From assembly GCA_025355995.1 (NCBI GenBank), contig JANXYQ010000050.1:1-59719 (forward strand): a stretch of 59,719 nucleotides of DNA, in the 5' to 3' direction. The notes under the pieces are model-generated. The model was not told where the DNA came from. It made no database searches and worked only from the letters and a program-made list of their open reading frames with translations. Positions 22,037 to 32,016 of this stretch are shown piece by piece (positions within the stretch are counted from its first letter, which is position 1; every line of letters starts with the position of its first letter). A program made the translations under genes and the position numbers. The DNA is from Spirochaetaceae bacterium (GTDB taxonomy: Bacteria > Spirochaetota > Spirochaetia > Treponematales > Rectinemataceae).

Positions 22037-24988
22037 ATGGCCCAAAGCGCGGCGAAGGGCGATCTCGCGCTCGCCATAGACGAGGACGAGCTCGAGGCGA
22101 GCCTCACATTCACTCCCGACAAGGAAGGGGCCGAGTGGACGGCCGAGAAGGTCCTGCGCATCCTCATGGACGCGCGGATCGGCGGCTTCAACCAGAAGCG
22201 CGCCGAGGAGCTCGTGCAGAAATTCGGCCGCGCGAAGGGCAAGCTCAAGGAGATCGTCGCCGCCGGCGTCGCTCCCGAGCTGCCCCAGCCCGAGATGCCC
22301 GAGTGGGCCGACTCGCCCCCGCCTCCCGAGTTCGCCCAGCTGGCCTCGAGTTCGGCGTCGGAAGCCTCGCCTCCCCTCCTGTACAGGATCAAGGTCGAGA
22401 CGGTCAAGGTCGAGAAGACGGTGAAGAAGCCGGCGGCCCTTCCCTTCCTTCCGCCCAAGCTGGAGAAGGTCACCGTGGCCGAGCGGCGCGAGAAGCGCGA
22501 GCAGGTCTTCCCCGACGCCGCGGTGCTCAAGACGCTCTGGGCCACCCGCGGCATGCGCGTCGGCATCCTGTCGCAGGCCAAGCCCGGCAAGGCCGGCAAG
22601 ACCCTCTTCGGCAAGCCGCTCCAGGCTCCCGCCGACGACGGGACCTTCTACGTCGGGGCGGGCGTCGCGCGCAACAAGAACGAGCTCGTCGCCGAGTGCG
22701 ACGGAGTCGCTCGCATCGGTGACCGCTGGGTCGACATCGTGCCCATCCCCCGGCATTCCTGGTCGGTCGAGGCCTCGCCCGACGGCGCTACCATCTTCCT
22801 CAATTATACGCCCGGAGATAGCCGCCTGCCGGGCCCCGGCCCCGCGGAGATCCTGGACAAGGCGCGCGAGCTCGGAGCCCCGGAGGACGCGCTCGTCTCG
22901 AGCGACGAGCTCGCCGGCATCCTCGCCGCCTCCGTTACCGGCAAGGAGCCTCTCTTCAGCCGAAGCCTTTCCAAGGATAGGGACGCGTCGGTCGAGATCA
23001 AGGTGAGCCCCGACGGAGTCAAGGCCAGCCTCTCCATCTGGAAGGGCAGGGGCAGGGGCAGGCCCCTCGACCTCTCGGCGGTGAGCGCGGCTCTCAAGGC
23101 CTCGGGCGTCCGCGGCTTCAAGAGCGAGGAGCTGAAGAAGGACGTTCTCGCCTTCTACAAGGGCAAGGATCCCGAGCTCCTCGACTATCCTCTCGCCGAG
23201 GGCCGGGCTCCCGAAAGGGGCAAGGGCAGGTCCCTTACCCTATCCGTGGCCCTCCTCCCGGAGGACAAGGCCTCGGAGCTCCGCAAGCGGCTGGTCGAGG
23301 CCGGCGGCCTCGCGAAATCGCTGCCCAGCCTCGCCGAATTCCCGATAGCCGAGGCGACTAAAATAGCACAGGTCCAGCTGGGCCAGAAGCTGGGCGACCT
23401 CCCCGCCTCGGGCGCCGGCCAGGACGGCGTCGACGTGTTCGGCAAGGTCATCCCCGGCATTAAGGGTAACGATCCATCGATCAAGACCTACGAGGGCATC
23501 GACTTCGGCAGGGACAAGCTCCTCTCGACCGCGACGGGCCTCCTCCTCGCGGACGAGATGGGCAAGGCATGGAGGCTGAGGGTCGTGCCCTTCCGCGACT
23601 CGAGCATCGAGGCGTCCATATCGGCCGATTCGATGTCCGCCTCCGTGACGCTCGCCGCGGAGGAGGGCTTCGGCGCCCCGTTGTCCGTCGAGAAAGTCCT
23701 CTCGGCCCTGGCGGAAAAGGGAGTGAAGCAGGGCGTCGAGCCCTTCGCCATAGCGGAGGCCGTCGCGGACGCGCGCTCAGGCAAGCCCGTGCTCAAGCGG
23801 ACGGTGGCCCGGGGCAAGCCCGCCCGGCCGGGCGGCAGCGTCGAGACTACCTGGCTGGTGCACAAGGCGACTGGCGCCCTCTACACGATCCATGAGGGCA
23901 ACAGGGCCGACTTCAAGGACAGGGACACGATGACCCGCGTCGCGGCGGACGAGCCCATACTGAAGCTCGCGGTGACGGGCGGCGCGGGCGAGGACGGCGT
24001 CGACGTCCTCGGGCGGCTGGTCAAGGCGGTCGGGGGCGAAGGGGCCAACCAGCCTCCGGAGCACGACGCGACCATCCGCGAGGAGAAGGCCGAGGACGGG
24101 TCGACAGTCTTCGTCGCGGCGGTCGGGGGCGAGCTCGTCATCGAGGGCCTCTTCGGCTCGGGCGGCCGCGTCTCCGTCCGCGAGAAGCTCGCCGTGCAGG
24201 GCGACGTCGGGCCGGCCACCGGCAACGTGAAATTCCCGGGCCTCGTGCAGGTCACGGGATCGGTGCTGGCCGGCTTCTCCCTCGTCGCGGGCGGGGACAT
24301 CGCGATCGCGGGCGCGGTCGAGGCCTCGCTCCTCTCCAGCGACGGCACGGTGCGGATCGCGGAGGGCATCAAGGGCGCGCGCAGGGGGACCATCCGCGCG
24401 AGGCTCGGCATCGAGGCCGCCTTCGCGGAGCAGGCCCTCCTGCTCGCCGTGGAGGACATCAAGCTGAAGAACGGATGCGTCCTGTGCAACGTGAAGACCA
24501 ACGGACGGCTGCTCGTGTCCGGAGAGAAGGGCTCCCTCATCGGGGGGCTGTGCAGGGCGCGCAAGGGCATCGACGTGGCGGTGCTCGGCTCCGAGAATTA
24601 TTCGAAGACCGAAGTATCCTTCGGGCAGGACTACCTGGTCGCGGACCAGATCGACGCCGAGGAGCGCGAGATCGAGAAGCTCAAGGCGCTGATACTCCAA
24701 TCGGACAGGACGATGGCCGACCTCGAGAGGGCCGGCGCGGGCCTCGACCGGATACGGCAGGATAAGGTAAAACTGGTCAAGCTCCTGGAGAAGCGGACGC
24801 ATCGGATATTCGACCTGCGCGAGAAATTCGAGGCTCACGTCGCCTCCGAGGTGCGGGTGCGCGGGACGGTCTTCCCCGGCGTGATCCTCGAGAGCCACAA
24901 CCGCTTCTTCGAGGTCAGGAGCAAGAAGGCGAAGGTCGCCTTCTCGTTCGACCAGCATCTGGGCCGAATAATAGAAAGGCCTTTATAG
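22037..24988 (+). CDS. fapA: FapA/DUF342 protein with repeated N-terminal domains
   Basis: 983 residues, much longer than the usual 450-650. The C-terminal half (about 720-900) is the right-handed parallel beta-helix of FapA, with GGELVIEG, LAVQGDVGPATGNVKFPGLV and VTGSVLAGFSLVAGGDI, followed by a coiled coil (EEREIEKLKALILQ) and a short basic end. Four related units of about 75 residues stand in the N-terminal part, beginning near residues 9, 240, 316 and 521; each has an alternating beta edge followed by a helix-loop-helix. FapA is membrane-associated and is linked to flagellar assembly and SpoIIE-type signalling in other bacteria. Operon with the MinD-like gene and lgt. Confidence 0.85.
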   Translation: MAQSAAKGDLALAIDEDELEASLTFTPDKEGAEWTAEKVLRILMDARIGGFNQKRAEELVQKFGRAKGKLKEIVAAGVAPELPQPEMPEWADSPPPPEFAQLASSSASEASPPLLYRIKVETVKVEKTVKKPAALPFLPPKLEKVTVAERREKREQVFPDAAVLKTLWATRGMRVGILSQAKPGKAGKTLFGKPLQAPADDGTFYVGAGVARNKNELVAECDGVARIGDRWVDIVPIPRHSWSVEASPDGATIFLNYTPGDSRLPGPGPAEILDKARELGAPEDALVSSDELAGILAASVTGKEPLFSRSLSKDRDASVEIKVSPDGVKASLSIWKGRGRGRPLDLSAVSAALKASGVRGFKSEELKKDVLAFYKGKDPELLDYPLAEGRAPERGKGRSLTLSVALLPEDKASELRKRLVEAGGLAKSLPSLAEFPIAEATKIAQVQLGQKLGDLPASGAGQDGVDVFGKVIPGIKGNDPSIKTYEGIDFGRDKLLSTATGLLLADEMGKAWRLRVVPFRDSSIEASISADSMSASVTLAAEEGFGAPLSVEKVLSALAEKGVKQGVEPFAIAEAVADARSGKPVLKRTVARGKPARPGGSVETTWLVHKATGALYTIHEGNRADFKDRDTMTRVAADEPILKLAVTGGAGEDGVDVLGRLVKAVGGEGANQPPEHDATIREEKAEDGSTVFVAAVGGELVIEGLFGSGGRVSVREKLAVQGDVGPATGNVKFPGLVQVTGSVLAGFSLVAGGDIAIAGAVEASLLSSDGTVRIAEGIKGARRGTIRARLGIEAAFAEQALLLAVEDIKLKNGCVLCNVKTNGRLLVSGEKGSLIGGLCRARKGIDVAVLGSENYSKTEVSFGQDYLVADQIDAEEREIEKLKALILQSDRTMADLERAGAGLDRIRQDKVKLVKLLEKRTHRIFDLREKFEAHVASEVRVRGTVFPGVILESHNRFFEVRSKKAKVAFSFDQHLGRIIERPL

Positions 24989-24996
24989 GAGGGCGG

Positions 24997-26061
24997 ATGC
25001 CCGCAGCGCTACAGTTCCCGACCTGGATCAAGCCGGAGATAATCCCCGGCCTTCCCCTCCGTTGGTACGGCCTCATGTACGTCGTCGCCTTCGCGATAAG
25101 CTGGCTGCTCTTCAACTACGAGTCCAAGCGCAGGGGCGCCCCCTGGACGGCCGAGGAATCCGAGGGCTGGTTCTTCTGGGCGATCCTCGGCCTGATCGTC
25201 GGCGCGAGGATCTTCGGCACCCTGGTCTACTACGACTCCGCGATCGACTACGCCAGCCACCCCGAGATCATCGACTACCGCGCCGAGCCCTGGATGGTGT
25301 TCTGGCCCTTCGACAGGAGCATGCGCTTCTCGGGCTTCCAGGGGATGTCCTACCACGGCGGCTTCTTCGGCCTCATTGTCGCCACGCTGATCTACTGCAG
25401 GGCCAAGCGCCTCAGCTGGCTCGCCATCGCCGACGTGATCGCGGTATCGGCGCCCCTGGGCTACACCTTCGGGCGGCTGGGGAACTTCATCAACGGAGAG
25501 CTCTGGGGCAAGGTCACTTCCTCCCCCATCGGCATGATCTTCCCTACCGTGCCCGAGTCCGGCCGGTTCAAGGCGAGCGAGGCCTGGGTCCAGGCCGCCG
25601 CCACCAAGGCGGGGCTGCCGATCTCGTCGATGAACGACCTCGTGAACCTGCCCCGCCATCCCTCGCAGCTTTACGAGGCGATCTTCGAGGGCCTCGCGCT
25701 GTGGCTCGTCCTCTGGATCCTCGTGCGCAAGCGCGAGAGCTTCCGCGGCTTCGCGACGGGCCTCTACGCGATCGGTTACGGCGCCTTCCGCTTCGCCATC
25801 GAGTATTTCCGCGAGCCCGACCAGGGCATCGGCTATATCCTCGGCGACAAAAGCGCCCCCACCTACGTCGTGACGAGCGTCTTCAATATCTCCATGGGCC
25901 AGATCTTCAGCGCGGCCATGATCCTCGGAGGGGCGGCCTTCCTCTTCCTCGCGTCGAGGGCCGCCAAGCGCGGCGAGATCGAGGCGAGCTCGCACAACGC
26001 GCGCGCCCTGCCCCGCTCCGCCGCCGCCGAGGCGCGCAGGCTCCGCAAGCGGATCAAGTGA
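24997..26061 (+). CDS. lgt: Prolipoprotein diacylglyceryl transferase
   Basis: Inner-membrane enzyme that puts diacylglycerol on the lipobox cysteine. 354 residues with about seven membrane spans. Motifs seen are LRWYGLMYVVAF, GLIVGARIFGTLVYY, MSYHGGFFG, GYTFGRLGNFINGELWG (with the catalytic Arg), and HPSQLYEA. AGGAGG stands 4 bases before ATG 24997. The tail after the last span is basic and longer than usual (about 35 extra residues). It is the last gene of the plus-strand run and overlaps the end of the GH3 gene by 8 bases. Lipoproteins at 46115-49509 are possible substrates. Confidence 0.95.
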   Translation: MPAALQFPTWIKPEIIPGLPLRWYGLMYVVAFAISWLLFNYESKRRGAPWTAEESEGWFFWAILGLIVGARIFGTLVYYDSAIDYASHPEIIDYRAEPWMVFWPFDRSMRFSGFQGMSYHGGFFGLIVATLIYCRAKRLSWLAIADVIAVSAPLGYTFGRLGNFINGELWGKVTSSPIGMIFPTVPESGRFKASEAWVQAAATKAGLPISSMNDLVNLPRHPSQLYEAIFEGLALWLVLWILVRKRESFRGFATGLYAIGYGAFRFAIEYFREPDQGIGYILGDKSAPTYVVTSVFNISMGQIFSAAMILGGAAFLFLASRAAKRGEIEASSHNARALPRSAAAEARRLRKRIK

Positions 26062-28342
26062 GGCGAGAGGGATCGATCTCGCCTCGAAGGACGCCGAGCA
26101 GAGTCTCGAGACCCGCCTCGGTCAGGCCGGCCCTGAACTGCACGAGGGTCCTGAGCGGGATCTCGCGGCTTATCGCCTCGAACATCGCATAGCCGGGCGC
26201 GGCGGGATCGGGCGCTACTCCCGCGAGAAAGCCCTCGCGGAGCCCCCTCGCGTAGGCCCCGGCGCCGGGATGTCCGAAGAGCTCGCCCAAGGGCGTATTC
26301 CGATCCCAATGCCCGAGGCTCGGCGAGCGCTCTCGCAACGATACGCCGGCCCGGGAGCGGATGTCGCGCGACGAGGAGCCGACGAGGATCTCGAAGCCGC
26401 CGCCCTCCGCGCGCCAGCCGCCGAGCGCCTCGTCCCAGTACGAGAAGGCCCGCTTCCCCAGCTCGAAGGAGGCCGTCCTCTCCTCGCCGGGCTCCAGATA
26501 GAGCTTAGCGAAGCCCTTAAGCTCCTTCTCCGGCCTGGGCACGCTCGCCTCGGGATCCCGCACGTAAAGCTGGACCGTCTCGGCCCCGGCGCGGCTCCCG
26601 GCGTTCCGGACGGTCACGGATACCCCCAGCGTCTCGTCATCGTAGAGCTCCCTTCTGTCCAAGACGAGGCCGGAATACTCGAAGGACGAGTACGATAGCC
26701 CGTGGCCGAAGGGGAAGAGGGGCGAGACCTCGGCGGAATCGTAGTGGCGATAGCCGACGAAGACACCCTCGCGGTATTCGACGGTCGACTTCCCTCCGGG
26801 GAAATTCAGGAAAGAGGGATTGTCCTCGAGCCGGACGGGGAAGGTCTCGGCGAGCTTGCCCGAAGGGTTCGCGATGCCGAAGATCAGGGCCGCGAGCGCG
26901 GCGCCGCCGCCCTGCCCGCCGAGGTAGGCCTCGAGGACCGCTGGCGCGGCGGGCAGCCAGGGCATCTCTACCGGCGAGCCGTTCTGCAGCACGACGGCGA
27001 GGCGAGGCTGTACCGCGGCGACGGCCTCTATGAGCGCGACGTGGGATCGGGGCATGCGCAGGTGGCTCCGGTCGAAGCCCTCGGACTCCATCGAATCGGG
27101 GAGGCCCGCGAACACCACCGCCGAGTCCGCGGCGGAGGCGGCCCGGGCGGCCTCCGCGATGAGCGCCGGGTCGGGCTCGAGAGCGGAGGCGAGGTAGCCG
27201 GGCGAGAAGACGAGCTCGGCTCCGTTTCCCAGCAGCTCCCGGGCCGCCACGAGGGCCGAGTCCATCCTCGTCGGCTCGATGTGCGAGCTGCCCCCTCCTT
27301 GGAAGCGCGGCTCCGCGGCGAAGGCGCCGATGAAGGCGATCCTACCGGAGGGCGCGAGGGGGAGGACAGCGCCTTCGTTCTTGAGCAGGACGGCGGACTC
27401 GGTCGCCGCCTTCCTTGCGAGGCCGTGGTGGGCCTCGAAGTCGCAGCCCTCGCGCCTACGAGCCGCCGGCGAGGCGCGCTCGTAGAGCCTTAGGTAGCGC
27501 GACACGGCGAGGTCCAGCGCCGACTCGTCCAATAGGCCCTCGCGCACCGCCCTCGCTATCGCGGCGTCGCCGAGGCCACCGTTTCCGGGCATCTCGAGGT
27601 CCTGTCCCGCCGCGAGTCCCGCGGCCCGGTCGTCGCAGGCGCCCCAGTCTGTCATGAGCAGGCCGTCGAAGCCCCACTCCCCGCGGAGCAGGTCCGTGAG
27701 CAGGCGACGGTCCTGCGAGCAGTATTCGCCGTTCAGCCGGTTGTAGGCGCACATGAAGGTCCAGGCCTCGCGGGCCGCGGCTTCGAAGGCCGGGAAATAG
27801 ATCTCGCGAAGGCTGCGCTCGTCGACTCGCGCGTCGATCGTGAGGCGGCGGGCTTCCTGGTTGTTGGCGACGAAATGCTTGACCGAGGTCCCGACGCCCC
27901 TGGATTGGACGCCCCGTATGAAGGAGGCCGCGAGCCGCCCCGCGAGGAAGGGGTCTTCGGAAAGATACTCGAAATTGCGTCCGCAGAGGGGGCTCCGCTT
28001 GATGTTCACGGCTGGCCCGAGGAGAACGGCCACGCCCTCCGCCCGGGCTTCCTCGGCTATGGCCGCGCCGACTTCGCCGACGAGCTCCGGGTTCCAGGTG
28101 GCGGCCAGGCCCGCCCCCGAGGGGAAGCAGGTGGCCGGGACGCTCCTGCTCAAGTCGGCGCTGTCCCCCTCGGACGCCTGCTTGCGCAATCCGTGGGGGC
28201 CGTCGGTGAGGACCATGGCCTCGAGGCCCAGCCGGGGGATCGGTTTCGTCGACCAGAAATCGCGCCCGGAGCAGAGGGAGGCCTTCTCCTCGAGGGTCAT
28301 GGAGGAAACGAGATCGCGTGAATTTTTTGTCGCGTCTTTCAT
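26054..28342 (-). CDS. Family GH3 beta-glucosidase
   Basis: 762 residues without a signal peptide, so cytoplasmic. The (alpha/beta)8 domain has LTDGPHGLR, VKHFVANNQE and the nucleophile Asp232 in LLMTDWGACDD. The second domain carries IAFIGAFAAEPRFQGGGSSHI, and a C-terminal fibronectin-III-like domain begins near SVTVRNAGS. GH3 enzymes release glucose or xylose from beta-glycosides. It sits last in a seven-gene locus with an alpha-rhamnosidase, so together they would take apart a rhamnosyl-glucoside such as a flavonoid glycoside after uptake. The exact sugar is not known. It overlaps lgt at the 3' end by 8 bases. Confidence 0.92.
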   Translation of the reverse strand: MKDATKNSRDLVSSMTLEEKASLCSGRDFWSTKPIPRLGLEAMVLTDGPHGLRKQASEGDSADLSRSVPATCFPSGAGLAATWNPELVGEVGAAIAEEARAEGVAVLLGPAVNIKRSPLCGRNFEYLSEDPFLAGRLAASFIRGVQSRGVGTSVKHFVANNQEARRLTIDARVDERSLREIYFPAFEAAAREAWTFMCAYNRLNGEYCSQDRRLLTDLLRGEWGFDGLLMTDWGACDDRAAGLAAGQDLEMPGNGGLGDAAIARAVREGLLDESALDLAVSRYLRLYERASPAARRREGCDFEAHHGLARKAATESAVLLKNEGAVLPLAPSGRIAFIGAFAAEPRFQGGGSSHIEPTRMDSALVAARELLGNGAELVFSPGYLASALEPDPALIAEAARAASAADSAVVFAGLPDSMESEGFDRSHLRMPRSHVALIEAVAAVQPRLAVVLQNGSPVEMPWLPAAPAVLEAYLGGQGGGAALAALIFGIANPSGKLAETFPVRLEDNPSFLNFPGGKSTVEYREGVFVGYRHYDSAEVSPLFPFGHGLSYSSFEYSGLVLDRRELYDDETLGVSVTVRNAGSRAGAETVQLYVRDPEASVPRPEKELKGFAKLYLEPGEERTASFELGKRAFSYWDEALGGWRAEGGGFEILVGSSSRDIRSRAGVSLRERSPSLGHWDRNTPLGELFGHPGAGAYARGLREGFLAGVAPDPAAPGYAMFEAISREIPLRTLVQFRAGLTEAGLETLLGVLRGEIDPSRLT

Positions 28343-28364
28343 TAGGCCTTCCCTTCGAGACCCG

Positions 28365-29360
28365 CTACGAGGGCTGGCACGCCTTGAGGCAATACTCCCG
28401 AAGCAGGCTCACGTAGCGGCGGTAGTCGGCGAGCGTTACGTCGGGCGGAGTCTGATGGTCCACCGAGGGGATATACCCCCCCGCGCGCATGGCCGGGAGG
28501 AGCCGTTCGAATTCCCTTCGCATCGCCTCATCGCCGCCCTTCATGACCAGCTTATCATAGCCGCCTATCAGGAAGAAGCGCGGGAATAGCGCGCGTAGGA
28601 CCGCGACGTCGACGCCGGCCTGGCGCTCCAGGGGGAGGGCTCCCTCGATACCCGCCGCTATGAACCAGGGAATGGCCGAGGAGATATCGCCGTCCGAGTC
28701 GATTATGACCTTGATGCCCCGCTTCTTAAGCTCGGGTATCACGCGACGATAAAACGGCGTCATGAATTCCTCGAAGCAATCTCGAGAGATCATGGGTCCG
28801 AGGTTGTAGGAGAGGTCCTCGGCGAAGGTCATGAAGTCGGGGACCGCGATGCCGCAGAAGCGCTCGAGGGTCTCGAGCTGCCAATCCGCGAGGCGGTCGT
28901 TCATCTCCAGCATGAGCTCGGGCTGGTCATAGAAGACGAGGAGATGATTTTCGATGCCAAAGAGCTCGCGCGGAAACCAGAAGAAGCCCTCGAAGGTCAT
29001 CCACATGATGCTCCCACGCTCCTCGCGGATCCGGGCGGCCTCTTCGATGGCGCCTGCGGGGAGTTCCTTCGGGAACAGGAGGCTCGAGAGGGCGCGAAAG
29101 CCGGCGCTGTCGCGGACACGCGGAGCGCCGTGGGAGGCCGGCTTCGGGCAGGCAGGACCCAGGGCGCTTGTCCAGAACTGGTCGTGGCGGTCCAGGCCCA
29201 GACGCTCGTGCAGGGCGCCATCGCCGCCCGCATCGTGCCCGAGCCCTTCGCCGCTCCAGCGCTCGAGGGTCTTGTCCCACCAGCTTGCCCACTCGATGGC
29301 GGGCAGGCGGTCGGGGCGCTCGAAGCTAGCCGCGGCGCGGAAAGCCTCCCTCGGCGTCAT
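28365..29360 (-). CDS. URO-D-fold protein without the metal-binding ligands
   Basis: 331 residues of the uroporphyrinogen decarboxylase/cobamide methyltransferase superfamily: PDRLPAIEWASWWDKTLERW near the start, MTFEGFFWFPRELFG, FMTFAEDLSYNLGPMIS, and DHQTPPDVTLADYRRYV near the end. The methyltransferase zinc motif (His-x-Cys) is replaced by Asp221 and Asp223 in VIIDSDGDIS. So it is neither a haem enzyme nor a standard zinc methyltransferase. Similar proteins occur in sugar-utilisation loci. Its start overlaps the rhamnosidase stop by 4 bases and it precedes the GH3 gene, so it acts in this pathway. Reaction unknown. Confidence 0.82.
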   Translation of the reverse strand: MTPREAFRAAASFERPDRLPAIEWASWWDKTLERWSGEGLGHDAGGDGALHERLGLDRHDQFWTSALGPACPKPASHGAPRVRDSAGFRALSSLLFPKELPAGAIEEAARIREERGSIMWMTFEGFFWFPRELFGIENHLLVFYDQPELMLEMNDRLADWQLETLERFCGIAVPDFMTFAEDLSYNLGPMISRDCFEEFMTPFYRRVIPELKKRGIKVIIDSDGDISSAIPWFIAAGIEGALPLERQAGVDVAVLRALFPRFFLIGGYDKLVMKGGDEAMRREFERLLPAMRAGGYIPSVDHQTPPDVTLADYRRYVSLLREYCLKACQPS

Positions 29361-31984
29361 CGCGCCGTTCCGTCCCAGGGAAAGGCGAGGCGGTGCGTCC
29401 CCGACCCGAGCGCCATGGCGGCCTCGCCTTGAACCGGCGGGACGAAGCGGCCGCGCGCGTTATGCGGCACTATGATCTCGACGAAAAGCCGCGCGGCCTC
29501 GACGCGCCATTCGATGGAAGCCAGGCCGAAAGCGGTCATCAGCGTCGCCTTCGCCCGGGTGAGGCCGCCGCCCGGCTTCGGCTCGAAGCGGATGAGCTTG
29601 TAGCCGGGGAAGTCCTCGTCCGCCGAGATCCCGGCCACGGTCGAGTGCAGCCATTCGGCTATCGAGCCGTAGGCGTAATGGTTGAAGGAGTTCATGTCCG
29701 GGCTCCACATGGAGCCGTCGGGCTTGAGGCCGTCCCAATGCTCCCAAACGGTGGTCGCGCCCTTGCGCACCTGATACAGCCAGGAAGGGTACTCCTCGCG
29801 CATGAGGAGCGAGTAGGCGGCGTCGAGCGCCCCGGCGTCGGCGAGGGCGCGGCACAGGTAGGGTGTTCCGAGGAAGCCGGTGACGAGGTGGCCGCCGTTC
29901 TCCTTGATCAGGGCGAGGAGGGTATCGCGCAACCGGTCCCTCCATTCGGGCGGAGCAAGGCCGAAATCCAGCGCGAGGGCGCAGGCGGTCTGCGTGCGCA
30001 CGGCTATCCTGCCGCTCGGGGTAAAGAACTCCGCTCGGAAGGCCGAGATGATCCGATCGCGCAACTCGCCGTATACTCTCGCATCGGTATCTTTGCCGAG
30101 GACCGCCGCGGCCTTGGCGAGGATGCCCGCCGACTTCGCGTAGAAGGCGGTGGCCGTGAAATCGTTGGGCGTCGCGCCGAAGTAGCTGCCTTCCTTCGCG
30201 TCGAGGGCGACCCAGTCCCCGAAATGAAAGCCCGAGTCCCAAAGGAGGCCGTCCCTGGCGCGCGCGCGAATGAACTCGACCCAGGCGCGCATGCTCGGGT
30301 ACTGCTCCTCGAGGAGGCCGCGGTCGGCATAGCGCTCGTAGATGGTCCAGGGACAGATAGTCGCGGCGTCCCCCCAGCCGGTCGAGGAATGCGTAGTCAT
30401 CGCTTGGCCGTCGGGCGCGACCGAATCGACGAGGACGTTCGGCACGACGAAGGGAACGCCGCCTTCGGGCGTCTGGTCGGCCGCGAGGTCCCGCAGCCAC
30501 TTGCGGAAGAAAGGATCGACGCCCATGAGGAAGGCGGCCGTGCCCACGAATACCTGGGCGTCGCCGGTCCAGCCGAGGCGCTCGTCTCGCTGGGGGCAAT
30601 CGCTCGGGATGTCGACGAAGTTGCCCTTGAGCCCCCAGGCTATGTTCGAGTGCAGCTTGTTCAGGAGCTCGCTCGAGCATTCGAAGGAGCCCGTCTCCTC
30701 CATGTCGGAATAGATCGCGATGGCCTCGAAGGCGGCCGGGTCTAGCGGGCCCGGCCACTCGTCGACGCAGGCGTAGCGGAAGCCCATGAACGTGAAATGC
30801 GGCTCGTACGTCTCCACGCAACCGCCCTTCAGCACGTAGGCTATCCTCGCCTTGGCGCTCCGCAGGTTCGCCGTATAGAAATTGCCCTGCGCGTCGAGGG
30901 TCTCGGCGTGGCGGATGACGGCTCGGTCCCCGGCTTTCCCCGATACCGAGAAGCGCAGGCGGCCGGCGATGTTTTGGCCGAAGTCCAGCACCTTCTCGCC
31001 CTTGGGCGTCACTACGAGGGTGGCCTTGAACCGCTCCTTCCGCCTGACGGGAAGGCCGTCGCGGGGCGCGAGCCCGGAGAGATCCGCATCGAGGACCTCG
31101 GCCGCTCGCCATCGCGAGTCGTCAAAGCCGGGCAGGTCCCAGCCCTCGTCCTCGAGCCGGGCGTCGTAGGTCTCTCCGTGGTAAATCTCCGAGTACAGGA
31201 CGGGGCCGTCGGAGACGCGCCAGCTCCCGTCGGTCGCTATCGTCTCCTCGCGGCCGTCCTCGTAGCGGAGCGTCAGCTGGGCGACGAGGGCGGTCCTGCC
31301 GCCGTAAACGTTGCGCCTGCCGAGCCAGCCCGCGAGGTCGCCCTTGTACCAGCCCGCGGCGACGGTTGCGCACAACGCGTTCGTTCCCTCCCGGACCAGG
31401 CTCGTGACATCGTAGGCCTGGTACAGCAGGCGCTTCCCGTAGGATGTCCAGCCGGGGGCCAGGACCTCGTCGCCGACGGCCTGACCGTTCAGCCGCAGCT
31501 CGTAGAGGCCGAGGGCGCTCGCGTAGACGCGGGCCGAGGCTATCCTGCCGCGCGCGCCGAACTCCCTGCGCAGCCGCGTTCCCTTGGAGTCGAGCCAGGA
31601 GCCCTCGCCTTCGCCCGACGCGAAGGCCGCCTTCCACTCGCCATTTCCGACTGCAGTCTCGAACCAGGCGGCCTCGCTCCAGGGGCTCCAGGAAGCCTCC
31701 CCGCCGGCGCCGGCGCGGGCCTTGGCCCGCCAGCAATACCGCGTCCTCGCGGCGAGGGCCGGCCCTCCATAGGGGACGCAGGCAGATTCATCGGACTCGA
31801 CCTCGCCGGAATCCCACGCGAGGGTCGCGAAGCCCTCGCCGAGGGCCACCTGAACCCGATACGAGAATTGGAGAACGTTAGTCGAATCCGAAACGATCGT
31901 CCAGCCGAATCGCGGCTTCGTCGCGGCGATGCAGGGGGGGGCTTCCAGGTATTCGCAGCGAAGGCGCTTGAGAGAGAGCATCAT
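29357..31984 (-). CDS. Family GH78 alpha-L-rhamnosidase
   Basis: 875 residues, no signal peptide, so cytoplasmic. It has N-terminal beta-sandwich domains (residues 1-300, with RLRCEYLEAPPCIAATKPRFGW and YCWRAKARAG), then the GH78 (alpha/alpha)6 barrel. DCPQRDERLGWTGDAQVF at about residues 460-477 carries the catalytic acid, and YEPHFTFMGFRYACV precedes it. WEHWDGLKPDGSMWSPDMNS is the second conserved region. The enzyme removes terminal alpha-L-rhamnose from plant glycosides. Two ATG codons are adjacent; the first has GGAG 7 bases upstream. Its 3' end overlaps the URO-D-like gene. Confidence 0.93.
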   Translation of the reverse strand: MMLSLKRLRCEYLEAPPCIAATKPRFGWTIVSDSTNVLQFSYRVQVALGEGFATLAWDSGEVESDESACVPYGGPALAARTRYCWRAKARAGAGGEASWSPWSEAAWFETAVGNGEWKAAFASGEGEGSWLDSKGTRLRREFGARGRIASARVYASALGLYELRLNGQAVGDEVLAPGWTSYGKRLLYQAYDVTSLVREGTNALCATVAAGWYKGDLAGWLGRRNVYGGRTALVAQLTLRYEDGREETIATDGSWRVSDGPVLYSEIYHGETYDARLEDEGWDLPGFDDSRWRAAEVLDADLSGLAPRDGLPVRRKERFKATLVVTPKGEKVLDFGQNIAGRLRFSVSGKAGDRAVIRHAETLDAQGNFYTANLRSAKARIAYVLKGGCVETYEPHFTFMGFRYACVDEWPGPLDPAAFEAIAIYSDMEETGSFECSSELLNKLHSNIAWGLKGNFVDIPSDCPQRDERLGWTGDAQVFVGTAAFLMGVDPFFRKWLRDLAADQTPEGGVPFVVPNVLVDSVAPDGQAMTTHSSTGWGDAATICPWTIYERYADRGLLEEQYPSMRAWVEFIRARARDGLLWDSGFHFGDWVALDAKEGSYFGATPNDFTATAFYAKSAGILAKAAAVLGKDTDARVYGELRDRIISAFRAEFFTPSGRIAVRTQTACALALDFGLAPPEWRDRLRDTLLALIKENGGHLVTGFLGTPYLCRALADAGALDAAYSLLMREEYPSWLYQVRKGATTVWEHWDGLKPDGSMWSPDMNSFNHYAYGSIAEWLHSTVAGISADEDFPGYKLIRFEPKPGGGLTRAKATLMTAFGLASIEWRVEAARLFVEIIVPHNARGRFVPPVQGEAAMALGSGTHRLAFPWDGTAR

Positions 31985-32016
31985 ATCGGTTCTCCGTTCC
32001 GTCTACTGACGTTTCG

